Source of the DNA: Ruixingdingia sedimenti
GTDB lineage: Bacteria > Pseudomonadota > Alphaproteobacteria > Rhodobacterales > Rhodobacteraceae
DNA length: 64,000 nucleotides
Assembly: GCF_031432425.1 (NCBI RefSeq)
Contig: NZ_JAVKPH010000022.1
Location: 5,403 to 69,402, forward strand
Direction: 5' to 3'
Shown here in pieces: positions 1-7,720 of the stretch. The translations under genes and the position numbers were made by a program. The notes below the pieces were generated by a model. It did not search any database. It was not told where the DNA came from and saw only the letters and a list, made by a program, of their open reading frames with translations. The first letter of the stretch is position 1; each line of letters starts with the position of its first letter.

Positions 1-120
1 CGGCACGATCACCAGGATCGGCAGGATCAGGAAGAACAGCACCAGCCAGGACAGGCCCGACAGCGCCCGCGCGCCCAGTTTGTGCCAGAAGGTGAACCAC
101 GCCGGCCAGCTTCGGAACAT
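1..120 (-). CDS. ABC transporter permease, PotC-like (partial)
   Basis: This is the N-terminal 40 residues of a protein that continues past the left edge. The ATG is at 118-120, four bases after the stop of the upstream permease, so the two are translationally close. The visible part has a short cytoplasmic N-terminus followed by one hydrophobic segment (about residues 20-40), as expected for the second inner-membrane permease of a spermidine/putrescine-type importer. The assignment rests mainly on being the fourth gene of the ATPase, binding protein, permease, permease operon. Substrate is unknown. Confidence 0.7.
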   Translation of the reverse strand, partial: MFRSWPAWFTFWHKLGARALSGLSWLVLFFLILPILVIVP

Positions 121-124
121 GTGC

Positions 125-1420
125 CTACCCCAGCTTGATGTTGCTGGCGCCCACCAGCCGGTCGAAGAGGAAATAGATCGCCAGGATCAGCGCCAGCAGC
201 AGCGTGCCCAGGGCCGCGGCCAGACCCCAGTTGTTCGATTCCGTCATGTGGAAGGCGATGAGGTTGGAAATCATCTGCCCGTCCGTCCCGCCCACCAGCG
301 CGGGTGTGATGTAATAGCCGACCGAGATGATGAAGACGAGCATCGCGCCCGCCGAAAGCCCCGGCAGGCTGGCCGGCAGATAGACCGACCACCACGCCCG
401 GACCGGCCGCGCGCCCATCGACATGGCGGCGCGCATGTAGCTGGGGTCGATCCCGCGCATCACGGCGTAAAGCGGCAGCACCATGAAGGGCAGCAGGATA
501 TGCGTCATCGCCAGCACGGTCGCGAATTCGGTGTAAAGCAGCGTCAGCGGCCGGTCGATCACGCCGAGCCGCAGCAGGGTGGAATTCACCACCCCGTTGG
601 TCTGCAACAGCGTGATCCAGGCCGTGGTGCGCACCAGAAGCGAGGTCCAGAACGGCAGCAGCACGAAGATCATCAGCATGTTCGCCCGGCTGGCACGCTG
701 ATGCGCCAGAAAGAACGCCAGCGGATAGCCGAGCGCCACGGTCAGCAGCGTGATGACCAGCGCCATGCGCAGGGTCTTGACGTAGAGGTCGATATAGATC
801 CGCGCCGAGGCCCGCGGCTGGATGCTGCCGTCCGGCGTGCGTTCGAGGTCGAGCGCGGTCAGGAAGTTGCGGTCGGTGAAGGTGCGCCCGGCCTCGTGCA
901 TCGCGCGCCAGATCCGGGGCTCGCCCCAGGTCGCGTTGATCGTGGGCAGCAGGTCCGCGCCATCGGCCTCGACCTCTGCCGCCGGCATGCCGTTCAGCCG
1001 CCGCCCGGTGCTCTGGATCGTGCTGGATGCGCCGGGCATCACCCGGTTGATCTCTTCGCCCAGCCGGCCGGAACGGCGTTCGCCGAACAGCGCGCGCAGT
1101 TCCACGGCAAAGGCGGTGCGGGCCTCGGCCGGGGGCAGGCCCGCGTCGTCCCAGCCGGACATGGCGTCGAGCGTCTGCGGGATCAGCTGCATCACGCCCG
1201 GGTTGTGGACCGACCGGAACAGCATGGTCCCGATCGGCGCGATGAAGGCGAAGGCCAGAAACACCAGCAGCGGCGCGACCAGCAGCAGCGCCGTCAGCCG
1301 ATGGCGCAGCACCTCGCGCCGGGCATGGCGCCTTTCCCCGGCGGTCAGGGCCAGATCGGCCGCCAGCGGGGCCGCCTTGCGCGGCAGGGGGCCGGTCGAT
1401 GCGGCAGGGGTGACGGTCAT
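125..1420 (-). CDS. ABC transporter permease, PotB-like
   Basis: A 431-residue inner-membrane permease of the polyamine/opine ABC family. A charged N-terminus precedes the first membrane segment (about residues 45-68). A long periplasmic insertion of about 150 residues follows, and then a block of five hydrophobic segments carrying the usual EAA-type cytoplasmic loop (MGARPVRAWW region). The large insertion after the first membrane segment makes it longer than E. coli PotB (about 275-285 residues), as in many alphaproteobacterial homologues. It lies between the binding protein and the second permease. The imported compound cannot be told from sequence. Confidence 0.85.
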   Translation of the reverse strand: MTVTPAASTGPLPRKAAPLAADLALTAGERRHARREVLRHRLTALLLVAPLLVFLAFAFIAPIGTMLFRSVHNPGVMQLIPQTLDAMSGWDDAGLPPAEARTAFAVELRALFGERRSGRLGEEINRVMPGASSTIQSTGRRLNGMPAAEVEADGADLLPTINATWGEPRIWRAMHEAGRTFTDRNFLTALDLERTPDGSIQPRASARIYIDLYVKTLRMALVITLLTVALGYPLAFFLAHQRASRANMLMIFVLLPFWTSLLVRTTAWITLLQTNGVVNSTLLRLGVIDRPLTLLYTEFATVLAMTHILLPFMVLPLYAVMRGIDPSYMRAAMSMGARPVRAWWSVYLPASLPGLSAGAMLVFIISVGYYITPALVGGTDGQMISNLIAFHMTESNNWGLAAALGTLLLALILAIYFLFDRLVGASNIKLG

Positions 1421-1480
1421 GCGAAGATCCCGGGATCGGCTGGCGCCGGGGGCGGGGCCCGCCCCCGGCGGATCAGGCGC

Positions 1481-2536
1481 TTATTGCAGCAGCCACTGGT
1501 TGAACCGCTCGCCCAGCGCCTCGCCGTAATCGGCCCAGAAGATGCCGTCGGCACGCAGGCCCTTGTCGATGTGGGACGAGGGCAGATAGGGCACGACCTC
1601 GGGCGCGATCAGCGCGTTCGAGGACCGGCGGGTCGGGCCATAGGCCACGTCCTGCATCCCGGCCAGCGGTTCGGTGCCGGTGGCGAAGGCGATGAATTCA
1701 TGCGCGAGGTCGATGTTCTTCGAACCCTTGAGGATCGCCCAGACGTCGATGTCGAAGATCTGCCCGTCGAAGATCATCTCGAACGGGCGCTTTTCGTCCA
1801 TCACCACGGCGAAGATCCGGCCGTTGGCCGATTGCACCACCGAGGCGCCGCCGTCGTTCAGCAGCACCGGCGCCTGGCTCCAGCTGTCGAACCAGACGAT
1901 ATCGCCCCGGATCTTGTCGAGGCTGGCGAAGGCGCGGTCCTGCCCTTCGGGGGTGGCAAGCACCTCGTAGACCTGATCCATCGGCACGCCATCGGCGATC
2001 AGCGCCCATTCCAGGTTCACCTGCGGCCGGCGCTGGAACCCGCGCTTGCCGGGGAACTTGGCCACGTCCCACAGATCGGCGATGGTCTGCGGCCCGCCCG
2101 CGGTGAACACGTCGCGGTTATAGGCGAAAATGGTGGACCAGAAGATCACGCCGACGCCGCATTCGTTGGCCAGCCCGTCCGCGTAGAAATCCTCCAGCGC
2201 CGCGGTGCCGTCGGCGCCCGCGGGCAGGATGTCGCGCGGGATGCTTTCCAGCAACCCCTCGGCGCAGGCGCGTTCGAGGTCGATGGCCTCGATATCGACC
2301 ACATCCCACAGGATATTGCCGGCCTCGACCTGGGCCTTCATCTCGGCGATGCCGCCGGAATAATCCTCGAACAGCACGTTCTTGCCGGTCTTGGCGATGA
2401 AGGGCTCGATCATGTGCTTGCGTTGTGCCGCGCCATAGGCGCCGCCATAGGACACCACGGTCAGATCCTGCGCGGCGACGGGCAGGGCCAGGGCGGCGAA
2501 CACGGTCGCGGCCAGAAGGCGTCTTGCGGTTGTCAT
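1481..2536 (-). CDS. Periplasmic substrate-binding protein of polyamine-type ABC transporter
   Basis: A 351-residue extracellular solute-binding protein of the PotD family. The ATG at 2534-2536 was chosen because an AGGAGA ribosome site lies just upstream and the product then starts with a signal peptide (MTTARRLLAATVF, cleavage after VAA near residue 22); the open frame continues upstream but would bury that signal. The mature start (LTVVSYGGAYGAAQ) is the usual first strand of PotD-like proteins, which bind polyamines or small amines. It is the second gene of the importer operon, with 58 bases between it and the ATPase gene. Confidence 0.85.
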   Translation of the reverse strand: MTTARRLLAATVFAALALPVAAQDLTVVSYGGAYGAAQRKHMIEPFIAKTGKNVLFEDYSGGIAEMKAQVEAGNILWDVVDIEAIDLERACAEGLLESIPRDILPAGADGTAALEDFYADGLANECGVGVIFWSTIFAYNRDVFTAGGPQTIADLWDVAKFPGKRGFQRRPQVNLEWALIADGVPMDQVYEVLATPEGQDRAFASLDKIRGDIVWFDSWSQAPVLLNDGGASVVQSANGRIFAVVMDEKRPFEMIFDGQIFDIDVWAILKGSKNIDLAHEFIAFATGTEPLAGMQDVAYGPTRRSSNALIAPEVVPYLPSSHIDKGLRADGIFWADYGEALGERFNQWLLQ

Positions 2537-2594
2537 CTCTGCGTCTCCTCTGTTGTCGGTCGTCTCAGGCATTGCCCGGCCTGTTTCGGGTCGC

Positions 2595-3707
2595 CTATTC
2601 CCCGATCGCCGCATGGGCCGCGAAGGCGGAACAGTCGCGGGTGGAGGCGGCCAGAACCACCTCGTCCCCTTCGGTGAATTCGGGCGCGGTCAGGTCGTTC
2701 AGCAGTTTGACCACGATCTGCGTGCCGTCCGGCAGGCGAAAGAAATACCGGATGAAATCCCCGACATAGAGCCGGGTGGTGAAGCGCGCGGTGAAGCGGG
2801 TGTCGAACGCGATCCCCGAGGCGGCGAAGAACAGCTTTTCCGGCCGGACCGAGACATTGCAGGACATGCCGATGGTTTCGGCATCGGCGCGCCGGCAGCG
2901 CAGCACCTCGCCCGAGGATATGCGCACATCCGCCGTGCCCTCGCCAAGCGCCACCAGTTCGCCGGGCAGGAAGTTGTTCTCGCCGATGAAATCCGCGACA
3001 AATCCGTTGCGCGGGGACTCATAGAGCACATCGGGCGCGTCGCATTGCTGCACCACGCCCGCGTTGAACACCGCGATCCGGTTCGACATGGTCAGCGCCT
3101 CGGTCTGGTCATGGGTGACATAGATCACCGTGAAGCCGAGTTGCCTGTGCAGCCGCGTGATTTCGAACTGCATCTGTTCGCGCAGCTTCTTGTCCAGCGC
3201 GCCCAGGGGTTCGTCCATCAGCACCAGCCGGGGCGCGAAGATCAGCGCGCGCGCCAGCGCCACCCGCTGGCGCTGCCCGCCCGACAGCTGCGCCGGGCGG
3301 CGGTTGCCGTAGGCGCCCAGTTCCACCAGATCCAGATATTCCTGGACCTTGGCCCTGACCTCTGCCCCGCGCATGTTGCGCAGTTTCAGCGGATAGCCGA
3401 GGTTTTCGGCGATGGTCATGTGCGGGAACAGGGCGTAGTTCTGAAACACCATGCCGATGTCGCGCTTGTAGGGCGCCATCCGGGCGATGGACCGGCCTTG
3501 CAGCCGGATATCGCCGCTGGTCAGGCTTTCGAACCCGGCCAGCATCATCAGCAGCGTGGACTTGCCCGACCCCGAAGGGCCGAGCAGGGTCACGAATTCC
3601 CCCTCCGCCACGGAAAGGTCGAAATTGCGGACGACCAGCGTTTCTTGGTCATAGCTTTTCTGAACCCGGTCGAATTCCAGAAAAGCCCGGTCGCCCGGAT
3701 CACCCAT
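2595..3707 (-). CDS. ABC transporter ATP-binding protein, PotA-like
   Basis: A 370-residue ATPase that energises the importer encoded downstream. Visible motifs are Walker A (GPSGSGKST, about residues 43-51), the Q-loop (VFQNYALFP), the signature LSGGQRQR, Walker B (LVLMDEPLGALD) and the switch histidine (YVTHDQTEAL). A C-terminal TOBE-type regulatory domain (about residues 285-360) is typical of the PotA/CysA/MalK group. It is the first gene of a four-gene minus-strand operon. The substrate family, polyamine or other cationic small molecule, is inferred from the operon and not from specific residues. Confidence 0.88.
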   Translation of the reverse strand: MGDPGDRAFLEFDRVQKSYDQETLVVRNFDLSVAEGEFVTLLGPSGSGKSTLLMMLAGFESLTSGDIRLQGRSIARMAPYKRDIGMVFQNYALFPHMTIAENLGYPLKLRNMRGAEVRAKVQEYLDLVELGAYGNRRPAQLSGGQRQRVALARALIFAPRLVLMDEPLGALDKKLREQMQFEITRLHRQLGFTVIYVTHDQTEALTMSNRIAVFNAGVVQQCDAPDVLYESPRNGFVADFIGENNFLPGELVALGEGTADVRISSGEVLRCRRADAETIGMSCNVSVRPEKLFFAASGIAFDTRFTARFTTRLYVGDFIRYFFRLPDGTQIVVKLLNDLTAPEFTEGDEVVLAASTRDCSAFAAHAAIGE

Positions 3708-3941
3708 GCAACATGTTCCCCTGTCGAACGGCTTTTCGAAGCGGGGCTTCTGTCGGCCCCGTCAGTGGCTGGGGTCATGATAGCGTCGGCTTCGCTCTCG
3801 ACGCAATCCGCTCGTCATGGCCGGGGGCGGGGGCGTTTCCGGTCGGCGGCCCGGGCCGGTTTCCGGCGGGCACGGTTTCGGCACGGGACGGGAGGCAGAA
3901 CGCTGCAGCGGAAGGGGGCCGTTCATCACCTGCGCCGCGAT
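3708..3941. other. Non-coding upstream region of the ABC operon
   Basis: This stretch lies upstream of the minus-strand importer operon and before the dispersed repeat. I see no frame with a credible start, ribosome site and coding bias. It should hold the importer promoter, but no clear -35/-10 pair was recognised. Confidence 0.4.
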
Positions 3942-4132
3942 GCCAAGGCGCACGCCTTCGCCACAGTGATGCAGGTTTCGTTGCCCCGGCCGAGGGCGCG
4001 AAACCCCCGGCCAGCGCCCGCCCCGCCCATCGCGGGCGCTGGCCGGACCGGTGTTCCCGACATCGCCATCGCTCCTGTCGCCGTCCCGCCACGGGCGGGG
4101 AAACGCAGCGGGTTTGCTATCCCGCCCGACCG
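3942..4132 (-). repeat. Dispersed intergenic repeat, copy A
   Basis: Read on the minus strand, this closely matches the plus-strand sequence at 56841-57055. Shared blocks, in order, are GCGGGAT followed by an AAACgC..TGCGTTT hairpin, then ATGGGCGGGGCGGGCGCTGG, then CGGCCGGGGCAAC, and last a terminal hairpin made of GGCGAAGGC and GCCTTGGC (3942-3962; one mismatch here). The middle block lies in nested GGCCAGCGCCCGC/GCGGGCGCTGGCC arms. It lies in non-coding DNA and encodes no plausible protein. It behaves like a multi-hairpin, REP/BIME-like element. The match was found by eye. Confidence 0.7.
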
Positions 4133-4157
4133 GACTGCGGTGGAGCGTGGATCCGGC

Positions 4158-4379
4158 CTACTTCTCGCCGTCCTCTTCCCGCCGCACCGACGCCGCCTTG
4201 GGGCCGCCTCCGGCGTCGACGGGCCGCCCGGTGTCGGTGTCCGTCCCGGACCCGCGTTTCGGGCCCTCTTCGGCGGCCTTCAGGATGGGGCGGGGGTTGA
4301 AATCCTTGTCGGCATTGCTGGTATCGACGCGCTTTTCCAGGATCCGGCGCTGCTGTTCATGGGTCTTGTTGCCGCTCAT
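4158..4379 (-). CDS. Small hydrophilic hypothetical protein (73 aa)
   Basis: A 73-residue, strongly charged protein with no membrane segment, rich in Arg, Glu, Asp and Gly, and probably largely disordered at the C-terminus. It is the last of three consecutive small minus-strand genes between copy A of the dispersed repeat and the glucose dehydrogenase gene. I do not recognise a family. The composition and small clustered neighbours resemble general-stress-type small proteins, but no function can be assigned. Confidence 0.5.
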   Translation of the reverse strand: MSGNKTHEQQRRILEKRVDTSNADKDFNPRPILKAAEEGPKRGSGTDTDTGRPVDAGGGPKAASVRREEDGEK

Positions 4380-4388
4380 CGCCGCCCC

Positions 4389-4589
4389 CTACTTGTTCTC
4401 GCGCCCGCGCTGGCGCGGGTCGATGCCGCCCGAGGGCGTGGTGTCGTTCAGCACGTCGCCCTCGAAGGTGTTGTCGCCGTCGATGCGCGGATCGTCGCGG
4501 TCGGCGCCCTTGGACCGGCCGATGCCGGGATCGTTGCGCAGATCGGCGTCGCTGGGGCGCGAGGTCTTGGGATGCTTGCCGGAGGTCAT
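4389..4589 (-). CDS. Small hydrophilic hypothetical protein (66 aa)
   Basis: A 66-residue protein rich in Asp, Arg and Gly (PGIGRSKGADRDDPRIDGDN region), with no hydrophobic segment. The ATG at 4587-4589 overlaps the TGA of the preceding 87-residue gene in an ATGA arrangement and has AAAGGA upstream, which decides the start; the open frame continues upstream only as a shadow of the glucose dehydrogenase gene. The overlap implies translational coupling. Function unknown. Confidence 0.55.
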   Translation of the reverse strand: MTSGKHPKTSRPSDADLRNDPGIGRSKGADRDDPRIDGDNTFEGDVLNDTTPSGGIDPRQRGRENK

Positions 4590-4849
4590 GGGGTGTCCTT
4601 TCCCTTTTCCGGGCGGGTGTCGGCCAGATCCTCTGCCGGGCGGGCGCCGCCCGTCTGCCGGTCGTCCTGCCGTTCCGCCCGCACATGGGCGGAATCGAGC
4701 CCGCGCTGTTCGGAATGGCGCGCGGCGTCGCGGTTCGACAGCACCTCGGGCAGCGGCCCGGGGTCGAGCGGGCCCATCCCGCCGGTGCCGTCGCCCTTGC
4801 CGCTGTCCTGCTGGCCGGGGCCGTATTTCTTGCTGCTTGCTTGTGCCAT
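4586..4849 (-). CDS. Small hydrophilic hypothetical protein (87 aa)
   Basis: An 87-residue Gly/Asp/Arg/Gln-rich protein that looks intrinsically disordered (MAQASSKKYGPGQQDSGKGD start). An AGGAGA-like ribosome site precedes the ATG at 4847-4849. It leads the trio of small genes and overlaps the next by four bases. It lies 60 bases beyond the stop of the glucose dehydrogenase gene on the same strand and may be co-transcribed with it. No family recognised. Confidence 0.5.
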   Translation of the reverse strand: MAQASSKKYGPGQQDSGKGDGTGGMGPLDPGPLPEVLSNRDAARHSEQRGLDSAHVRAERQDDRQTGGARPAEDLADTRPEKGKDTP

Positions 4850-4909
4850 GCTGGTCTCCTTCAGGACAGGAACCGCCGCCGGCGCCGGTTGTTCCCCAAA
4901 GGGGCGGGT

Positions 4910-7267
4910 TCAGCCCCCTTCGGGCAGCGCCCAGGCGATGACGTAATCCCCCGGTTCCGTGCCGATGGACCCGTGCCCGCCCGCCACGATCAGCAGGTAC
5001 TGCCGGCCCTCCACCTCGTAGGTCATGGGGGTGGACTGGCCGCCCGCGGGCAGGCGGGCCTTCCACAGTTCCGCACCGGTGGTCAGGTCGTAGCCGCGCA
5101 GGTAGTCGTCCACCGTGGCGCCCAGAAAGGCGACGCCGCCCCGGGTGATGATCGGCCCGCCGATGCCGGGCACGCCCAGTTCGAACGGCAGGGGCAGGGG
5201 GGTCATGTCGCGCACGGTGCCGTTCTTGTGCCGCCAGGCGATCTCGCCCGTCACCAGATCCGCCCCGGCCACATAACCCCAAGGCGGCGCCTGACAGGGA
5301 ATGCCGAGCGGCCCGAGGAACGGCCCCATCACCACGCCATAGGGCGCGCCCTCGTTGCGGTTGAGGCCCTGTTCGCTGGCGGTTTCGCCCGCCTCGGGCG
5401 GCGGGATCTGGTCGCGCGGCACCAGCCGCGCGGTGAAGGCCAGCCATGTCGGCATGCCGAACATCACCTGCCGTTCGGGATCCACGGCGATGGAACCCCA
5501 GTTGAACACCCCGAAATTGCCGGGATAGACGATGGTTCCGTTCTGCGACGGCGGGGTATAGCGGCCCTCGTAGTTCAACCGGTTGAAGTCGATCCGGCAC
5601 ATCAGCTGGTCGAAGATCGACAGGCCCCACATGTCGGCCTCGCGCATGCGCGGCGGCTCGAAGCTGAGGGCGGAAACGGGCTGGGTGGGGGCGGTGAAAT
5701 CCTCGGGGATGGCGCCATGCGGCGCGGACACCTCGGTCACGGGCAGGATCGGCGCGCCGGTCTCGCGGTTCAGCACATAGATGTCGCCCTGCTTGGTGGG
5801 GGCGACCAGCGCGGGCACCGTTTCCCCGCCGGTTTCCAGATCCAGCAGCACGGGCTGGGCAGGCACATCCATGTCCCACAGATCGTGGTGGACGGTCTGG
5901 AACACCCACCGCCTTTGCCCCGTCGCCACGTCCAGCGCCACGACCGACGAGGAATGTTCCTCGACCGCCGGGCTGCGGCCCATGCCCAACTGATCGGGCA
6001 CCTGATTGCCGAGCGGGATATAGACCAGCCCGCGGTCGGCATCGACCGAGAACACCGACCAGCTGTTGGGGGAATTGGCGGAATAGGTCTCGCCCCCCGC
6101 GATGTCGATGGGCGCGGTGTCGTCGGGGTTGCCGCTGTCCCAGTTCCACAGCAGCTCGCCCGTCAGGATGTCATAGGCGCGGATCACGCCCGACTGCGAC
6201 CAGATCGAGAAATTGTCGTTCACCGCGCCGCCGATGATGATGCGCCCGTCCACCGCGACGGGCGGTGAGGTGGAATAGTAATAGCCCGCCGGGTTGTAGG
6301 GCATGCCCGCTTCCAGATGCAGGGTGCCGTTTTCGGCAAAGCCGGTGCAGACCTGCCCGGTTTGCGCATCCAGCGCGATCAGCCGGGCGTCGGCGGTGGG
6401 CATGTAGACCCGTTCCACGCAGGCCGGGCCTTCCGCCGCGGGCGCGGCCCCGGTGTTCCAGTAGGTGACACCGCGGCAGGTCTGGTGCTGCCGGTCGGGG
6501 TTCATGCCGGAATCGGCGTCGAAGCGCCAGATCTCTGCCCCCGTCGCGGCGTCGAGCGCGATGGCGATATTGTGCGGGGTGCAGAGGTAAAGCCGGTTGC
6601 CGACCTTCAGCGGCGTGACCTGATAGGTCGTCTCGTTCACATCGTCGGGCCGCTTCACATCGCCGGTCTGATAGCGCCAGACCTCTTGCAGGTTGCCGAC
6701 ATTGGCGGGGGTGATGGCGTCGAGCGGCGACCACCGCTGGCCAAAGCCGGTGCGGCCGTACTGGTGCCAGTCGCCGTCCGGCACCGGGTTGCCGGTGGCG
6801 GGCGCGCTGGTCAGCCGCGGGCCGGGCAGTTCGCCGGCGATGTCATGCGGATCGCGCAGCATCGCGGCCCCCGCCGCCGCGACGGTGACGAGGATGACCA
6901 GCCCGAGCGGCAGGCCCCGCGCCATCGCCGGCGCGCTGCCCTCGCCCGGAACCGGGGGAACCAGCCGCCGGCGCACCGGCGGCAGCCAGAGCCATATCCC
7001 CATCAGCACAAGGATCCCGCCGCGCGGCATCAGTTGCCACCAGTCGAACCCCACCTCCCACAGCGACCAGACCAGCCAGAGCGCGATGATGGCGGCGAAA
7101 AGATGCAGCCCCGCCGGCCGCCCGCGCCATAAGAGCCAGACCGCCACCAGCATGGCCACGCCGAGCAGAAGATAGGCCGCGCTGCCCCCGAGGGCCGCGA
7201 GCCAGGCGCCGAGACCCGTGAGGGCCAGTGCGATCAGGCCGAAAAGCCCGGTGGTAAAGATCCGCAT
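4910..7267 (-). CDS. gcd: Membrane-bound PQQ-dependent glucose dehydrogenase
   Basis: A 785-residue quinoprotein that oxidises glucose (or other aldoses) to the lactone in the periplasm and passes electrons to ubiquinone. The first 140 residues hold five hydrophobic segments, the quinone-interacting membrane anchor of E. coli Gcd. The rest is the eight-bladed PQQ propeller, starting with DWHQYGRTGFGQRWSPL. The HHDLWDMDVP motif (about residues 460-469) carries the catalytic Asp, and TKQGDIYVLNRETG holds the PQQ-contacting Lys. Start at 7265-7267 was chosen because it begins the membrane anchor. No PQQ synthesis genes are in this window, so cofactor supply must come from elsewhere. Confidence 0.93.
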   Translation of the reverse strand: MRIFTTGLFGLIALALTGLGAWLAALGGSAAYLLLGVAMLVAVWLLWRGRPAGLHLFAAIIALWLVWSLWEVGFDWWQLMPRGGILVLMGIWLWLPPVRRRLVPPVPGEGSAPAMARGLPLGLVILVTVAAAGAAMLRDPHDIAGELPGPRLTSAPATGNPVPDGDWHQYGRTGFGQRWSPLDAITPANVGNLQEVWRYQTGDVKRPDDVNETTYQVTPLKVGNRLYLCTPHNIAIALDAATGAEIWRFDADSGMNPDRQHQTCRGVTYWNTGAAPAAEGPACVERVYMPTADARLIALDAQTGQVCTGFAENGTLHLEAGMPYNPAGYYYSTSPPVAVDGRIIIGGAVNDNFSIWSQSGVIRAYDILTGELLWNWDSGNPDDTAPIDIAGGETYSANSPNSWSVFSVDADRGLVYIPLGNQVPDQLGMGRSPAVEEHSSSVVALDVATGQRRWVFQTVHHDLWDMDVPAQPVLLDLETGGETVPALVAPTKQGDIYVLNRETGAPILPVTEVSAPHGAIPEDFTAPTQPVSALSFEPPRMREADMWGLSIFDQLMCRIDFNRLNYEGRYTPPSQNGTIVYPGNFGVFNWGSIAVDPERQVMFGMPTWLAFTARLVPRDQIPPPEAGETASEQGLNRNEGAPYGVVMGPFLGPLGIPCQAPPWGYVAGADLVTGEIAWRHKNGTVRDMTPLPLPFELGVPGIGGPIITRGGVAFLGATVDDYLRGYDLTTGAELWKARLPAGGQSTPMTYEVEGRQYLLIVAGGHGSIGTEPGDYVIAWALPEGG

Positions 7268-7319
7268 TCCGCATCCTCTTCGTTCGGGGGCGGCCCCCCG
7301 CCCGGACGGTTCGGGCAGG

Positions 7320-7454
7320 TCATTCCTGCTGGATGGCATGGGGGTTGGCGCTGTCCTGCCCGGCCTCGCCGCCGTCGTTGCCGATCCCGCCGAAGACCAG
7401 CAGGGCGGCCAGGCCGAGGACGACGATCGCCGCCGCGATCCAGATCTTGGCCAT
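7320..7454 (-). CDS. Small single-pass membrane protein (44 aa)
   Basis: A 44-residue reading frame with a very good ribosome site (AGGAGGCGGGA just before the ATG at 7452-7454). It has one hydrophobic helix (about residues 4-23), then a short acidic, Gly/Asn-rich tail ending AIQQE. It lies 52 bases upstream of gcd on the same strand, so it probably leads the gcd transcript. No family recognised; a small membrane partner of Gcd is possible but only positional. Confidence 0.55.
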   Translation of the reverse strand: MAKIWIAAAIVVLGLAALLVFGGIGNDGGEAGQDSANPHAIQQE

Positions 7455-7556
7455 TCCCGCCTCCTGTTCCTGCGGATCCGCCGGGCGGCCTTCGCCGCAT
7501 CCTGCACGGCAAACCGGCCAGCGGGCAGGATGTTCCCGCCCGGGGCGAAAGAGGGG

Positions 7557-7573
7557 CGTCCCGCAATGGGACG
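7557..7573. promoter_or_regulatory. Upstream activator site 1
   Basis: A perfect inverted repeat, CGTCCC-GCAAT-GGGACG, centred at 7565. The same arms and 5-base spacer recur at 7587-7605, centre-to-centre 31 bases, close to three helical turns. It lies about 129 bases upstream of the start point predicted from the -24/-12 element, the normal range for sigma-54 activator binding. The likely binder is the AcoR-like activator encoded at 11490-13364 (inference). Confidence 0.7.
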
Positions 7574-7586
7574 GCGATGCCGGGCC

Positions 7587-7605
7587 CCGTCCCGATCCGG
7601 GACGG
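7587..7605. promoter_or_regulatory. Upstream activator site 2
   Basis: A perfect inverted repeat with 7-base arms, CCGTCCC-GATCC-GGGACGG, centred at 7596, about 98 bases upstream of the predicted start point. It shares arms and spacer length with site 1, so the pair could bind two activator dimers on the same helix face. An AT-rich patch at about 7636-7652 lies between this site and the promoter and could assist DNA bending. Confidence 0.7.
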
Positions 7606-7667
7606 TTTCCGGCCGCCCCGGAAAACCATCCATCTGGGATTCATGATTATTCCCCGCCGCCGGGCCG

Positions 7668-7684
7668 TGGCGCGGATCCTGCAT
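7668..7684 (+). promoter_or_regulatory. Sigma-54 type -24/-12 promoter
   Basis: TGGCGCGGATCCTGCAT matches the sigma-54 consensus TGGCACG-N4-TTGCAT at 15 of 17 positions, counting the four free positions as matches. The invariant GG and GC are correctly spaced. The predicted start point is near 7694, leaving a leader of about 27 bases before the lactonase ATG at 7721. The two palindromic activator sites upstream and the sigma-54 activator and sigma-54 genes downstream support the call. Confidence 0.75.
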
Positions 7685-7720
7685 GCAAAAGGTCGCAGAC
7701 CAACGAAAGGGAGGATTTCG

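Noticed and set aside
80..2677. Very long plus-strand open frame opposite the ABC transporter genes
   Set aside because: High-GC DNA opens long antisense frames; the product is Arg/His/Gln-rich with no domain, while the minus strand carries a clear importer operon.
3713..4300. Open frames across the non-coding region before the small genes
   Set aside because: They run through the dispersed repeat and its hairpins and have no ribosome site or coding bias.
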